Shown here: positions 1 to 7,244 of the stretch, in pieces
How the letters are laid out: each line of letters starts with the position of its first letter
Position numbering within the stretch: the first letter of the stretch is position 1
Assembly: GCA_017535785.1 (NCBI GenBank)
Contig: JAFXTN010000025.1
Location: 83,361 to 147,360 of the forward strand
DNA from: Butyrivibrio sp.
Lineage (GTDB): Bacteria > Bacillota > Clostridia > Lachnospirales > Lachnospiraceae
Direction: 5' to 3'
Length of the DNA: 64,000 nucleotides
Notes under the pieces: generated by a model
The model's input: only the letters and a program-made list of their open reading frames with translations
The model's database searches: none
What the model was told of the DNA's origin: nothing
Program-made: the position numbers and the translations under genes

Positions 1-382
1 CAACAAGAACCTTATTCTCTTTTTTAGGAGGTGCCACATACGGCGGAATATTAGGATTCACGCCCATATTCGGATTCTGGGGCATGCCATAATTCGGATT
101 CTGTGGCCTTCCCATATTGGGATTCATGCCCATGTTCGGATTCTGTGGCGCACCTGTATTCTGAAGCGGAATATACGAACTCTGAGCCGCATTTTCATTT
201 GAAATTGGTCTTGCGCCTTGCTGCGCATTTATATTATCCTGCGCATGATCATTCTGCTGAGCATTCTCATTCTTTGCAGAAGAAGCATCGTGCTCTACCG
301 GTGCTCCGCAATTCGTACAGAATTTCTGATTTTCATTTACCGTCTGCCCGCAAATCTTACAATACAATTTTTCATTCCCCAC
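1..382 (-). CDS. Zinc-ribbon protein with N/P/M-G repeats (partial, C-terminus beyond window)
   Basis: The minus strand reads into a protein that begins with a double CxxC zinc ribbon (YCKICGQ, then about 14 residues on, FCTNCGA), followed by a polar Asn/Gln/Ala-rich linker and a low-complexity stretch repeating PQNPNMG/MNPNMG before a PPKKENKVLV segment that leaves the window. That layout is common for Firmicutes zinc_ribbon membrane proteins, in which a transmembrane part follows the basic KKENK motif, but that part is not visible here. No ATG fits: an in-frame TAG lies two codons upstream of GTG at 382-380. TTG at 367-365 has the better Shine-Dalgarno-like GTGGGG nine bases ahead and would start directly at the first Cys pair, so the true start may be there. 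Function unknown. Confidence 0.6.
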   Translation of the reverse strand, partial: MGNEKLYCKICGQTVNENQKFCTNCGAPVEHDASSAKNENAQQNDHAQDNINAQQGARPISNENAAQSSYIPLQNTGAPQNPNMGMNPNMGRPQNPNYGMPQNPNMGVNPNIPPYVAPPKKENKVLV

Positions 383-439
383 TTTCTAAAAAGCTTATAT
401 TCCTTTTATTTTCGGTATTTATTGTACCATACTTTCCGT

Positions 440-1177
440 TTATTTTATTCCAATAACCTTCTGTATCTGCCTTTCCGTAGCCACCGGATAGATATCATTC
501 ATATGCTTCATGATCCTCTTGGCGGATTCCTGCGGATCCTCTTTATAAGCCTTGGTCACATGCTTGTATCCCCACAGATGCTCAGGGGTACAGTATATCG
601 CGATCGGCCAGCCATACTCTTCTCCAAGCTTATTCTTTCTTTGCCTGAAATCACGGACGCAGAGATATGTCTGCATCTGAAGTCCTGTTATGGTGCCGTC
701 AAAGTTCTTTTCTCCGCCTTTTCCAAAACCTGCCTTTGCCTTAAGCTCATTGGAATAAATCTCGGCGTCTTCATTTTCTTCAGCAAAAAGATTCATGATC
801 TTGCGCTGCTTGGATGAAGCCTTGCCGTCCTCCCAAAGCGCGTCAAAATCATAACCGTCTCTTCTTACGTTGGCAAAATAAGGAAGCCACTTCTTGGAAA
901 TGAAACCGGCTTTTTTGTCAAAAAACTTGCCGTAGGCAACCTTCCCGCTCCTTGCGATAAGCTCACGCCACTCCCACGGATCAACCTCAGGATTGCCGCA
1001 CCACCAGTACTTTGGAACGGTTCGCTCCTCGATTGAAAAGCCGGGAATGTCATTTTTAAAAAGAGGCAAAAAGCCTACTTCATTTATGTAGTCAATTGCC
1101 TCTTCATAGCTGTGCAAACACTCAGGATCGTTCCAAGATACGCCGTACATTATCCATGTTCCGTTTTCATTTGGCAT
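440..1177 (-). CDS. AlkZ-related winged-helix protein
   Basis: A 245-residue soluble protein. The strings WNDPECLHSYEEA, GFLPLFKNDIPGFSIEE, DPWEWRELIARSGKVAYGKFF and FISKKWLPYFANVRRDGYDF match what I remember of Firmicutes proteins annotated AlkZ-related, which are distant relatives of the AlkZ/YcaQ DNA glycosylase fold. The C-terminal half (about 100-230) is consistent with winged-helix DNA-binding segments. Catalytic activity cannot be claimed. The start has a clear GGAGGG seven bases upstream. It stands alone: the zinc-ribbon gene begins 57 bp downstream and a repeat-filled gap lies upstream. The name is by family memory only, the role in DNA repair is inference. Confidence 0.6.
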   Translation of the reverse strand: MPNENGTWIMYGVSWNDPECLHSYEEAIDYINEVGFLPLFKNDIPGFSIEERTVPKYWWCGNPEVDPWEWRELIARSGKVAYGKFFDKKAGFISKKWLPYFANVRRDGYDFDALWEDGKASSKQRKIMNLFAEENEDAEIYSNELKAKAGFGKGGEKNFDGTITGLQMQTYLCVRDFRQRKNKLGEEYGWPIAIYCTPEHLWGYKHVTKAYKEDPQESAKRIMKHMNDIYPVATERQIQKVIGIK

Positions 1178-1543
1178 AAGTCGCCCTCCATATGAGTGAA
1201 ATTCCAGATAATTCTTGTCCTTATATACGTTTTATCTGTGTTTTTCTGGAATAATCCATATAATAACATGAGAACTTCCAGATAAACACACAACATTTGT
1301 AATTCTTATCTGTGTTTTTTATTGAAAATACCACGTCATAAGTCGTATAAACACAGATAACAGGAGCCATTCATGCTTTTTTATCTGTTATTTTCTTAAA
1401 AGCATCCCTAAAAAATCCGGAAAGTCACAGATAAACGCATCATTTATGCAATTCTTATCTGTATTTTCCTCGAATCCTCGACATTAATGGTTTCCGGGGG
1501 CGGGATTATCGGTCCATTTCTTATATCACAGATGCCATTTCTT
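1178..1543. repeat. Gene-free gap with repeated TTATCTGTGTTT / AAACACAGATAA motifs
   Basis: A 366-bp gap without a credible gene. It holds about eight copies of a motif centred on CAGATAA/TTATCTG in both orientations: 1204-1211, 1232-1243, 1278-1288, 1306-1317, 1349-1360, 1381-1388, 1426-1435 and 1455-1464. Pairs of opposite copies form two similar units of about 45 bp (about 1278-1320 and 1425-1467); each begins with CAGATAAAC and ends with AATTCTTATCTGT followed by a T-run, so each can fold into a hairpin. It could be a protein-binding array, a REP-like element or tandem terminators. Confidence 0.75.
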
Positions 1544-1948
1544 TTACGTCCAAAGCGATGTTATAAACATCGGCGATGCATCGGTACTCTTTTCAAAGCC
1601 GCATCTCTCATAGAAATGAGCCTCGTTATCGTACGCAATAACCGCGATGCGCATATAGTCCTTGTAATACTCTTTTATCTTATCAACAAGCGTTCTTCCG
1701 ATCATCTTGCCGTGATAAGCGGGATTAACCAGAAGATAATGAACATATGCGTTCATTATCCCGTCATCCATAGCACAGATCATTCCTACTAGCTTATCAT
1801 CATCCCACGCAGAAATGACTGTCTTAAAATTTTTCATCGCTACTACAAGTTTATCAGGAAAATGTCCTGATGACCAATCAACAGAAAGAAATAAATCCTC
1901 AAGCTGCTCCTTGGTGAAATCTTTAATGTCCTTATATTCAACATTCAT
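1544..1948 (-). CDS. GNAT family N-acetyltransferase
   Basis: A 134-residue single-domain GNAT acetyltransferase, which transfers an acetyl group from acetyl-CoA to an amine. The family core is visible: beta strand LVGMICAMDDG, strand MNAYVHYLLVNPAYHGKMIGRTLVDKI (the P-loop for CoA is GKMIG, a variant of Q/RxxGxG/A), then AVIAYDNEAHFYERCGFEKS, the typical C-terminal FYxxxGF signature. The substrate is not deducible. The start was set at ATG 1948 because AGGAG lies eight bases upstream; an open frame continues further upstream but overlaps the previous gene without a ribosome binding site. It follows the DJ-1/PfpI gene by 22 bp and is probably co-transcribed with it. Confidence 0.85.
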   Translation of the reverse strand: MNVEYKDIKDFTKEQLEDLFLSVDWSSGHFPDKLVVAMKNFKTVISAWDDDKLVGMICAMDDGIMNAYVHYLLVNPAYHGKMIGRTLVDKIKEYYKDYMRIAVIAYDNEAHFYERCGFEKSTDASPMFITSLWT

Positions 1949-1970
1949 CTTTTGCTCCTGCCTTACGTAT

Positions 1971-2552
1971 TTAGTAGCCCATCGCTTTTGAAACCACTTC
2001 TGCCTTTTCTTTCCCGACGAGCATCTCAAGGAGCGTGAATGCTACATCTGCTGCGGTCTCGGGGCAAAAGCTTGTGATAACATTCTTATCAACGACCACT
2101 CTCTGATCGGGGATAACGTTAACTCCAAACTTTGCAAGTTCCTTCTGCCTGTAACCGCCACTCAAGTGATAGGTTGTGGCGTTTCTGCCCTTTAAAACTC
2201 CGCTCTTTCCGATAGGAAGCGCTCCGACACAGATAGATGCGATGATCTTGCCCTGTCTGTCAAACTCTCTGATGAGCTCAAGAAACTTCTCATCATACGC
2301 TTCATCATAGAAGTTCCACTCGTCGAATCCGCCGGGGATCGCAAGCGCGTCATAATCGCTCACGCTGATCTCATCGATCGTCTTATCCATATTTATCTTT
2401 ATATCAAAAGTTGAATTTACAACCTTGGTAAAACCGCATGTCGTGACGTTTACATCGTAGCCGTGGTCGTTTCTGGCCCAGCCCATAACGTCAACAAAAG
2501 GCGCAAACTCCATGTTCTCAAAACCCTTACAGCAAAAAAGTAAAATATTCAT
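1971..2552 (-). CDS. DJ-1/PfpI family protein
   Basis: A 193-residue class I glutamine-amidotransferase-fold protein of the DJ-1/ThiJ/PfpI superfamily. Visible are MNILLFCCKGFENMEF (strand 1 plus the conserved Glu at residue 12 or 15), LAIPGGFDEW, and the nucleophile elbow SICVGALPIGKSG with Cys108. The family contains glyoxalase III/deglycase-like, chaperone and peptidase members, so only the fold and reactive Cys can be asserted. The 4-methyl-5-thiazole phosphate (ThiJ) annotation often given is not supported. It heads a two-gene unit with the GNAT acetyltransferase 22 bp downstream. Confidence 0.85.
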   Translation of the reverse strand: MNILLFCCKGFENMEFAPFVDVMGWARNDHGYDVNVTTCGFTKVVNSTFDIKINMDKTIDEISVSDYDALAIPGGFDEWNFYDEAYDEKFLELIREFDRQGKIIASICVGALPIGKSGVLKGRNATTYHLSGGYRQKELAKFGVNVIPDQRVVVDKNVITSFCPETAADVAFTLLEMLVGKEKAEVVSKAMGY

Positions 2553-2593
2553 AATCGTATAATCTCCTCATATTTTGAAAAAATCCGAAAGGA

Positions 2594-2660
2594 AGTTCTG
2601 CTCTCGCTTTGCTCGCCAGAACTAAGTAGTACAGCACGACTCAAAAAAACTGAGTCTGCT
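2594..2660 (-). terminator. Two hairpins after the racemase gene
   Basis: Immediately after the racemase stop codon the minus strand can form a strong hairpin: CAGCA-GACTCA pairs with TGAGTC-TGCTG (2632-2660, one bulge, loop of A/T). A second inverted repeat GTTCTG...CAGAAC spans 2594-2622. There is no good U-tract directly after the first stem, so they may act as a weak terminator or as an mRNA 3'-stabilising structure between the racemase and DJ-1 genes. Confidence 0.45.
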
Positions 2661-2662
2661 GA

Positions 2663-3352
2663 TTACTTAAGTGCCTCTCTAGCGGCCTCTGTTGCATGGA
2701 TTATAGTCGTGTCGTAAACAGGAAGCACACTATCTTTTTCCTTGATCAACATTCCGATCTCGGTACAGCCGAGGATAACGCCCTCAGCACCTCTATCTTT
2801 CATGTAAGAGATAATTCTCTGATATTCCTTTCTTGATGAATCAAGCACCTTTCCAAGACAAAGCTCGTTAAAGATAACATCGTTAACAAGCTCAATATCT
2901 GCTTCATCGGGGATCATCACTTCAAGTCCCGCATCTACAAGTCTGTCCTTGATAAAGTCCTGAGTCATTGTAAACTTCGTTCCGAGAAGTGCGATCTTTT
3001 TATATCCGTCGCGCTTTATGGCATTTGCCGTCGCATCGGAAATATGAAGGATCGGAACACTTATCTTCTGTTCGATCTGAGGTACAAGCTTGTGCATTGT
3101 GTTTGTCGCGATGACGATGAAATCAGCGCCGGCCTTCTCAAGTCTGACCGCCGCGTCAGTAAGGAGCTGCGCATTGCCGTCCCAGTTGCCTTTACTCATG
3201 TTGTCTTCAAGCTCCGCAAAATCAACGTTGTACATCATGATCTTGGAACTGTGGAATCCACCGAGCTTTGCCACGGTTTCCTTATTGAGGATCTCATAAT
3301 AAGTGATCGTGCTCTCCCAGCTCATTCCACCGATAAGTCCGATAGTCTTCAT
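2663..3352 (-). CDS. ygeA: YgeA-type amino acid racemase (aspartate/glutamate racemase family)
   Basis: A 229-residue Asp/Glu racemase superfamily protein. It starts KTIGLIGGMSWEST and carries the two catalytic regions IATNTMHK and ILGCTEIG. The usual first Cys (CNT) is Thr83 here, the second is Cys196. This Thr/Cys pair, together with LLGTKFTMTQDF and LHISDAT, is the pattern of E. coli YgeA, a broad-specificity racemase, rather than classical aspartate racemase with two Cys. A likely role is production of D-amino acids in the cytosol; the substrate is not deducible. AAGGAGG lies seven bases before the ATG, inside the 3' arm of a hairpin (3353-3409). The gene lies 101 bp downstream of the DXS-like gene. 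Confidence 0.85.
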   Translation of the reverse strand: MKTIGLIGGMSWESTITYYEILNKETVAKLGGFHSSKIMMYNVDFAELEDNMSKGNWDGNAQLLTDAAVRLEKAGADFIVIATNTMHKLVPQIEQKISVPILHISDATANAIKRDGYKKIALLGTKFTMTQDFIKDRLVDAGLEVMIPDEADIELVNDVIFNELCLGKVLDSSRKEYQRIISYMKDRGAEGVILGCTEIGMLIKEKDSVLPVYDTTIIHATEAAREALK

Positions 3353-3409
3353 AAAAAAGCCTCCTTGATGTGTGAATATGATTTGAAACTATATCACTCA
3401 CCAAGGAGG
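3353..3409 (-). terminator. Terminator-like hairpin that contains the racemase ribosome binding site
   Basis: On the minus strand CCTCCTTGGTGAGTGA (3409-3394) is complementary to TCACACATCAAGGAGG (3375-3360), 14 of 16 positions pairing across an 18-nt loop, and is followed by CTTTTTT and then the racemase ATG. The structure resembles an intrinsic terminator for the DXS-like gene, but its 3' arm is also the Shine-Dalgarno AAGGAGG of the next gene. It could therefore both end upstream transcripts and hide the ribosome binding site of read-through transcripts. Confidence 0.65.
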
Positions 3410-3428
3410 AATACAATATATTATTACC

Positions 3429-3442
3429 TTACAATTTTGTAA
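3429..3442. promoter_or_regulatory. 14-bp palindrome TTACAATTTTGTAA
   Basis: A perfect palindrome, TTACAA-TT-TTGTAA, lies just upstream of the racemase hairpin and a few bases after the DXS-like stop codon. Its size and symmetry suit a dimeric repressor site, but no regulator can be assigned. Confidence 0.35.
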
Positions 3443-3453
3443 TGGTGCGGTTT

Positions 3454-5205
3454 TCACATAATATCTTCGACGATCTGCTCAGGTGTGATCCTGTTCATCT
3501 TAAGCACTTCGCTTGAAGAAATGCCGTCATAGAATCTCTTTTCGAAGCCGTAGTTAAGGACCTTAACGTCCTTGCCTCCAAGATATGAAGCGATCTTCTG
3601 GCCAAAGCCGCCCTCAAGGATTCCGTCCTCCAAGGTAACGATGGTCTTATGATCCTTGATAAGGTCATCCAAAAGAGCTTTATCAAGCCCTGAAGCATAT
3701 CTGGGATTAACAAGAGTCGCTTTTTTACCTGTCTTCTCTTCAATAAGCTTAGCTGTCTCGCAGCCGATATTGAAGAAATCTCCGAGAGCAAGAACCGCAA
3801 CGTCAGAGCCCTTCTCGCATACCTGATACTTGTTGATATCGCTGTAATCCGAAGCAACCTCATACTTAGCAGCGTTTACGCCGTCGCAAGGAACCGCGAT
3901 GATAGTGGGATGGTCGTTCTGCTCAATGCTATAGTCAAGCATAGCCATAAACTCCTCGCGATTTGAAGGTGAAAGGTACACGATCCCCGGAATGTTGGTA
4001 AAGATACCCATCGCTGAAATTCCGATATGTGTCGCATCTCCCATTCCAAATATTGATGTGGAGAAAAGAACTATCGTAACAGCGCTCTGATTGAGTCCAA
4101 CATCCTGAGTCACCTGATCATACACTCTCTGTGCAAATGTCGCATTGGTGGTAAATATAGGCTTTCCACCGTTCTTGGCGATACCGGAACACATAGCAAC
4201 CGCCTGCTCCTCAGCAATTCCTACATCGACGTAGTTCTTGCCCATCTTGCCTCTTAACTCAGGTGAAAGTCCTAGAGCACCGGGAACGGCTGCGGTAACG
4301 CATACAACTGAGCTGTCTTTTTTTACCTTATCAAGAATGTATGATGCAAAAATATCCTGATAAGACTCTCCGTCGTAGTTAACCCTCTCACCTGTCTCTC
4401 TGTTGAAAGGAATCGCATAGTGCCACTCCTCTTTGTCCTTCTCAGCAGGTGCATAGCCTTTTCCCTTCTGGGTATGAACATGAACAACTGTCGGATGATC
4501 AATATCTTTTACCTCAGAAAAAGCCTTGATAAGGGCTTGTATATCATTGCCCTCCTCTACATACATATAATCAAGTCCCATTGCTCTGAAAAGATTATTC
4601 TCACAAGTACCTCCGCTCTTTCTGAGCTCCTCGAGATTCTTGTAAAGACCGCCGTGATTCTCGGCAATGGACTGCTCGTTATCATTAACGATGATAATGA
4701 GATTGGAATCCATCTCACCTGCATAATCGATACCCTCAAGGGCCTCACCGCCACTGAGAGATCCGTCACCGATTATCGCTACTACGTTGCCTTTTTTGCC
4801 CGAAACATCTCTGCCCTTGGCTAGTCCTGTCGCAAGGCTGACTGATGTTGAAGTATGGCCGATGTAGAACATGTCATGCTCTGACTCGTTTGGATGAGTA
4901 AATCCGCAAACATCGCCAAAATGTGCATCATCATAGTAAGCCGCCGCTCTGCCTGTAAGCATCTTGTGGGTATAAGTCTGGTGCGCAACGTCAAATACAA
5001 ACTGATCCTTGGGTGAATCAAAAACATAGTGAAGCGCGATCGTAAGCTCAACGGCTCCGAAGTTGGGTCCGAAGTGACCTCCTATCTTTGTTGTTCTGTT
5101 AAAAAGAGCTTCTCTTACTTCCGCTGCAAGCTCGATAAGTTCATCATTTGAAAGCTTTTTTACATCGGCAGGGCCCTGAATATTCTTAAGTAACTTGTAT
5201 TCCAT
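3454..5205 (-). CDS. DXS-like thiamine-diphosphate transketolase
   Basis: A 583-residue enzyme with the layout of 1-deoxy-D-xylulose-5-phosphate synthase: ThDP domain with GGHFGPNFGAVELTIALHYV, DVAHQTYTHKMLTGR and the cofactor motif GDGSLSGGEALEG...NDN, then a pyrimidine domain with VGIAEEQAV (general acid Glu) and RVYDQV, then a C-terminal transketolase domain. True DXS is near 620 residues and has a DRAG motif whose Arg binds glyceraldehyde-3-phosphate phosphate; here that place reads STSIFGMGDATH, and the IAEQH motif reads IAEEQ. I therefore call it DXS-like: it may make deoxyxylulose phosphate or join another acceptor. It starts at ATG with AAAGGAT upstream and is the last gene of a unit with a YczE-like membrane protein (32 bp gap) and an AraC regulator. 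Confidence 0.75.
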   Translation of the reverse strand: MEYKLLKNIQGPADVKKLSNDELIELAAEVREALFNRTTKIGGHFGPNFGAVELTIALHYVFDSPKDQFVFDVAHQTYTHKMLTGRAAAYYDDAHFGDVCGFTHPNESEHDMFYIGHTSTSVSLATGLAKGRDVSGKKGNVVAIIGDGSLSGGEALEGIDYAGEMDSNLIIIVNDNEQSIAENHGGLYKNLEELRKSGGTCENNLFRAMGLDYMYVEEGNDIQALIKAFSEVKDIDHPTVVHVHTQKGKGYAPAEKDKEEWHYAIPFNRETGERVNYDGESYQDIFASYILDKVKKDSSVVCVTAAVPGALGLSPELRGKMGKNYVDVGIAEEQAVAMCSGIAKNGGKPIFTTNATFAQRVYDQVTQDVGLNQSAVTIVLFSTSIFGMGDATHIGISAMGIFTNIPGIVYLSPSNREEFMAMLDYSIEQNDHPTIIAVPCDGVNAAKYEVASDYSDINKYQVCEKGSDVAVLALGDFFNIGCETAKLIEEKTGKKATLVNPRYASGLDKALLDDLIKDHKTIVTLEDGILEGGFGQKIASYLGGKDVKVLNYGFEKRFYDGISSSEVLKMNRITPEQIVEDIM

Positions 5206-5237
5206 AGATCATCCTTTCTTACATGCTATGTCCGGGA

Positions 5238-5915
5238 TTATTTCTTGCCTCTCTCAAGCATCGGTATTGCTATCTTCACATTAAAGAAATCAATGAGCGG
5301 TCCCATAAAGAAAGCGGTGATTATCGTTCCGACACCTGCTATCGTAGGGATCTTGCCGATCGCATTACCTGCCATTACAAATAAAGCGCAACCGAGAGTT
5401 ACACAAACAAGATCTGTGCAGATCCTGATGTACTTGAACTTTCCAAGCTTCCACTTATTGGCCATAACGATCGCAACTGCGTCATATGTAGAAACACCGA
5501 GGTCAGCAGTCATATAAAGTGCTGAACCAAAGCAGATGATCACGATACCGATGATCAGGCAGATGATCCTGAATACCATTGACGGACTCGGAAATACCTT
5601 TTGAAGTGCTGCGTACGTAAATTGTGTGATATATCCCAAGAGAAACAGATTGATAAAGGTTGCGATACCGATGTTATGCCTGTCCGCAACCAAGCTGAAT
5701 ATCAAAAGAATCGCATTTACAATTACATACAAGGTACCGAATTCGATCGGAATGATCGCATCAAGTCCGCTCATAAGAGACTGAAACGGATCGACTCCGA
5801 GCGCGGCCAGCTTAAAGATTCCGACACTTATCGCGCAGATAATGACGCCTGCAAGAGACATGGCGATACGCCTTTTTCTCTCAGACAAAAACTTAATGAT
5901 ATCCGTATTAGACAT
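5238..5915 (-). CDS. YczE/YyaS/YitT-family integral membrane protein
   Basis: About 225 residues with five to six hydrophobic segments (for example SLAGVIICAISVGIF, TLYVIVNAILLIFSLV, ICLIIGIVIICFGSALYM, TDLVCVTLGCALFVM) and the family signature LAALGVDPFQSLMSGL near the N-terminus, repeated in diverged form as ADLGVSTYDAVAI, as in YczE/YitT proteins with two related halves. These proteins are of unknown function; a transport role is plausible. The start was set at ATG 5915 because AGGGAAGGA lies directly upstream. It sits between the AraC regulator (36 bp) and the DXS-like gene (32 bp) and is probably co-transcribed, which hints that it may move the substrate or product of that enzyme. Confidence 0.8.
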   Translation of the reverse strand: MSNTDIIKFLSERKRRIAMSLAGVIICAISVGIFKLAALGVDPFQSLMSGLDAIIPIEFGTLYVIVNAILLIFSLVADRHNIGIATFINLFLLGYITQFTYAALQKVFPSPSMVFRIICLIIGIVIICFGSALYMTADLGVSTYDAVAIVMANKWKLGKFKYIRICTDLVCVTLGCALFVMAGNAIGKIPTIAGVGTIITAFFMGPLIDFFNVKIAIPMLERGKK

Positions 5916-5951
5916 TTCTTTTCCTTCCCTCATAAAAATCATAAAGGCAGG

Positions 5952-6818
5952 TTAACTCTCCTTAATGTACAGATCCCTGTACTCTCCGGGAGCCATGCCC
6001 TTTTCATTGTGAAACACCCTGTTAAAGCTTGGGATACTCTGAAAGCCCGATAACATCGCAACCTCAGTGAGTGTCATTCCCTTGTTGGAAAGAAGCTCTA
6101 TAGCCTTCTCCAGGCGGATCATGTTTAGCCACTTGTTGTAATTCATTCCGGTAACTTCTTTGAACATTCTGGAAAAATAGTCCCTGCTGATGCCGACTCT
6201 TTTTGCCATAGTAGTTTGAGAAAGGTCGTCGGAAGTCAGATTATTCTTGATATAATCAGTAACTCCTATCATCCTCTTCATGACGTCATCCGTATATCCG
6301 TTGTGTGCTCCCGGCTGGATCTCGGGAACAAACTCCTCTCTGTACTCATCAAGTGTCATCATAAACTCCATTAATAGCATGCAACACTTAAGCTCACGGT
6401 CGGGTCCGTCCGAAAAGAATATCTCTTTCATCTTATACGTGATCTCTTTTAGCTTGGCTGCCAGGAGCGGATGCGAATTGATGCAGATGACATGCAGATT
6501 TCTGTAAAAGTGCATGATTCTTTGAAGATCAAAGAGTGAATTGACAAAAGCATTGCTAAACTGAATAACAAGCGCTTCCTCTCTGTCCGCGTCGATTATA
6601 GAGTGCATCTCCATCGGCCATACCAGCACAAAATCACCCTCTACAAGAGTGTACGTATCCTGATTGACCTTATACACATTGGTCTTGCCCGGTCCAACGA
6701 GAATGATCTCGCCGTAGGAATGCCAATGCATCTGGTAGCTGCGCTCCTTAAAGCCCGTAGACATATTAAAAGCGCTCACGTTATCAAAACCGTATGTTTC
6801 GTATTGACTGTAATCCAT
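5952..6818 (-). CDS. AraC family transcriptional regulator with cupin sensor domain
   Basis: A 288-residue regulator. Residues 1-140 look like the AraC N-terminal cupin (MHWHSYGEIILVGPGKTNV, EGDFVLVWPMEMHSI), which in this family binds a sugar or other small ligand. Residues about 180-285 hold the two helix-turn-helix units: DDLSQTTMAKRVGISRDYFSRMFKEVTGM and MTLTEVAMLSGFQSIPSFNRVFHNEKGMAPGEYR. It is the first gene of a three-gene unit with the YczE-like protein and DXS-like enzyme and probably controls it together with itself. The ligand is unknown. GGGTGG precedes the ATG. Confidence 0.9.
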   Translation of the reverse strand: MDYSQYETYGFDNVSAFNMSTGFKERSYQMHWHSYGEIILVGPGKTNVYKVNQDTYTLVEGDFVLVWPMEMHSIIDADREEALVIQFSNAFVNSLFDLQRIMHFYRNLHVICINSHPLLAAKLKEITYKMKEIFFSDGPDRELKCCMLLMEFMMTLDEYREEFVPEIQPGAHNGYTDDVMKRMIGVTDYIKNNLTSDDLSQTTMAKRVGISRDYFSRMFKEVTGMNYNKWLNMIRLEKAIELLSNKGMTLTEVAMLSGFQSIPSFNRVFHNEKGMAPGEYRDLYIKES

Positions 6819-6889
6819 AATCCACCCTTTTACTTCTTATATTTTGACTTTCACACTATCATATTTTGTCCTATTCATTTTATCAAATA

Positions 6890-7063
6890 TCACTCTGCTA
6901 TAGAATACTGCATAAACTCATACTTAAGCTTAGTTCCCACTGCAATACTTTCGGGCAAAAGAGCTCTCGCAACAAGCTTAAGATCGTCTGAATCTATATC
7001 ACATCTCTTAAGATTGGCATAATCTCCGTCAATACTGTCTACTATGTAATACCAGGTTTCCAT
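6890..7063 (-). CDS. Small conserved-looking protein, 57 aa
   Basis: A short protein starting METWYYIVDSIDGDYANL and ending in KLKYEFMQYSIAE. AAGGAGA stands eight bases before ATG 7063, the best ribosome binding site in reach, so the frame upstream of this Met is not used. The pattern VDSIDGDYANLKR...ARALLPESIAVGTKL resembles the small beta-barrel DUF3006-type proteins, but this is only an impression. It is single, minus strand, between the AraC regulator and the nitroreductase-like operon. Function unknown. Confidence 0.6.
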   Translation of the reverse strand: METWYYIVDSIDGDYANLKRCDIDSDDLKLVARALLPESIAVGTKLKYEFMQYSIAE

Positions 7064-7151
7064 AAGTGTTCTCCTTGTCTTTTGCAAAAATATATTTCGT
7101 ATAAATATACTACCATAACTTAAGGGGCGGGGTTAATGATTCATTTTCCTC

Positions 7152-7180
7152 TTGACAATTAATTAAACCAATGGTTTAAT
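7152..7180 (+). promoter_or_regulatory. Promoter of the nitroreductase-like/TetR operon
   Basis: A -35 box TTGACA (7152-7157) and a -10 box TTTAAT (7175-7180) separated by 17 bp form a near-consensus sigma-A promoter, 64 bp before the start codon. The spacer and -10 are covered by a perfect palindrome, so a bound repressor would block polymerase. Confidence 0.8.
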
Positions 7181-7215
7181 TACTACGATGCATCAATTGA
7201 ACTGTTGGTTTAATT
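7160..7215. promoter_or_regulatory. Two TetR-type operator palindromes
   Basis: Site 1 (7160-7182) is perfect: TAATTAAACCA, central A, TGGTTTAATTA. It overlaps the spacer and -10 box. Site 2 (7195-7215) is imperfect, AATTGAACTG-T-TGGTTTAATT, with the right half identical to site 1, and lies downstream of the promoter. The likely ligand is the TetR-family protein encoded by the second gene of this operon, giving autoregulation. Confidence 0.75.
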
Positions 7216-7244
7216 AAATAAATACTTTCAGGAGCTACCCTATT

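Noticed and set aside
218-817. 199-residue plus-strand open frame over the AlkZ-related gene
   Set aside because: Antisense to a well-supported gene, rich in Leu/Ser/Ile runs typical of reversed coding sequence, no ribosome binding site.
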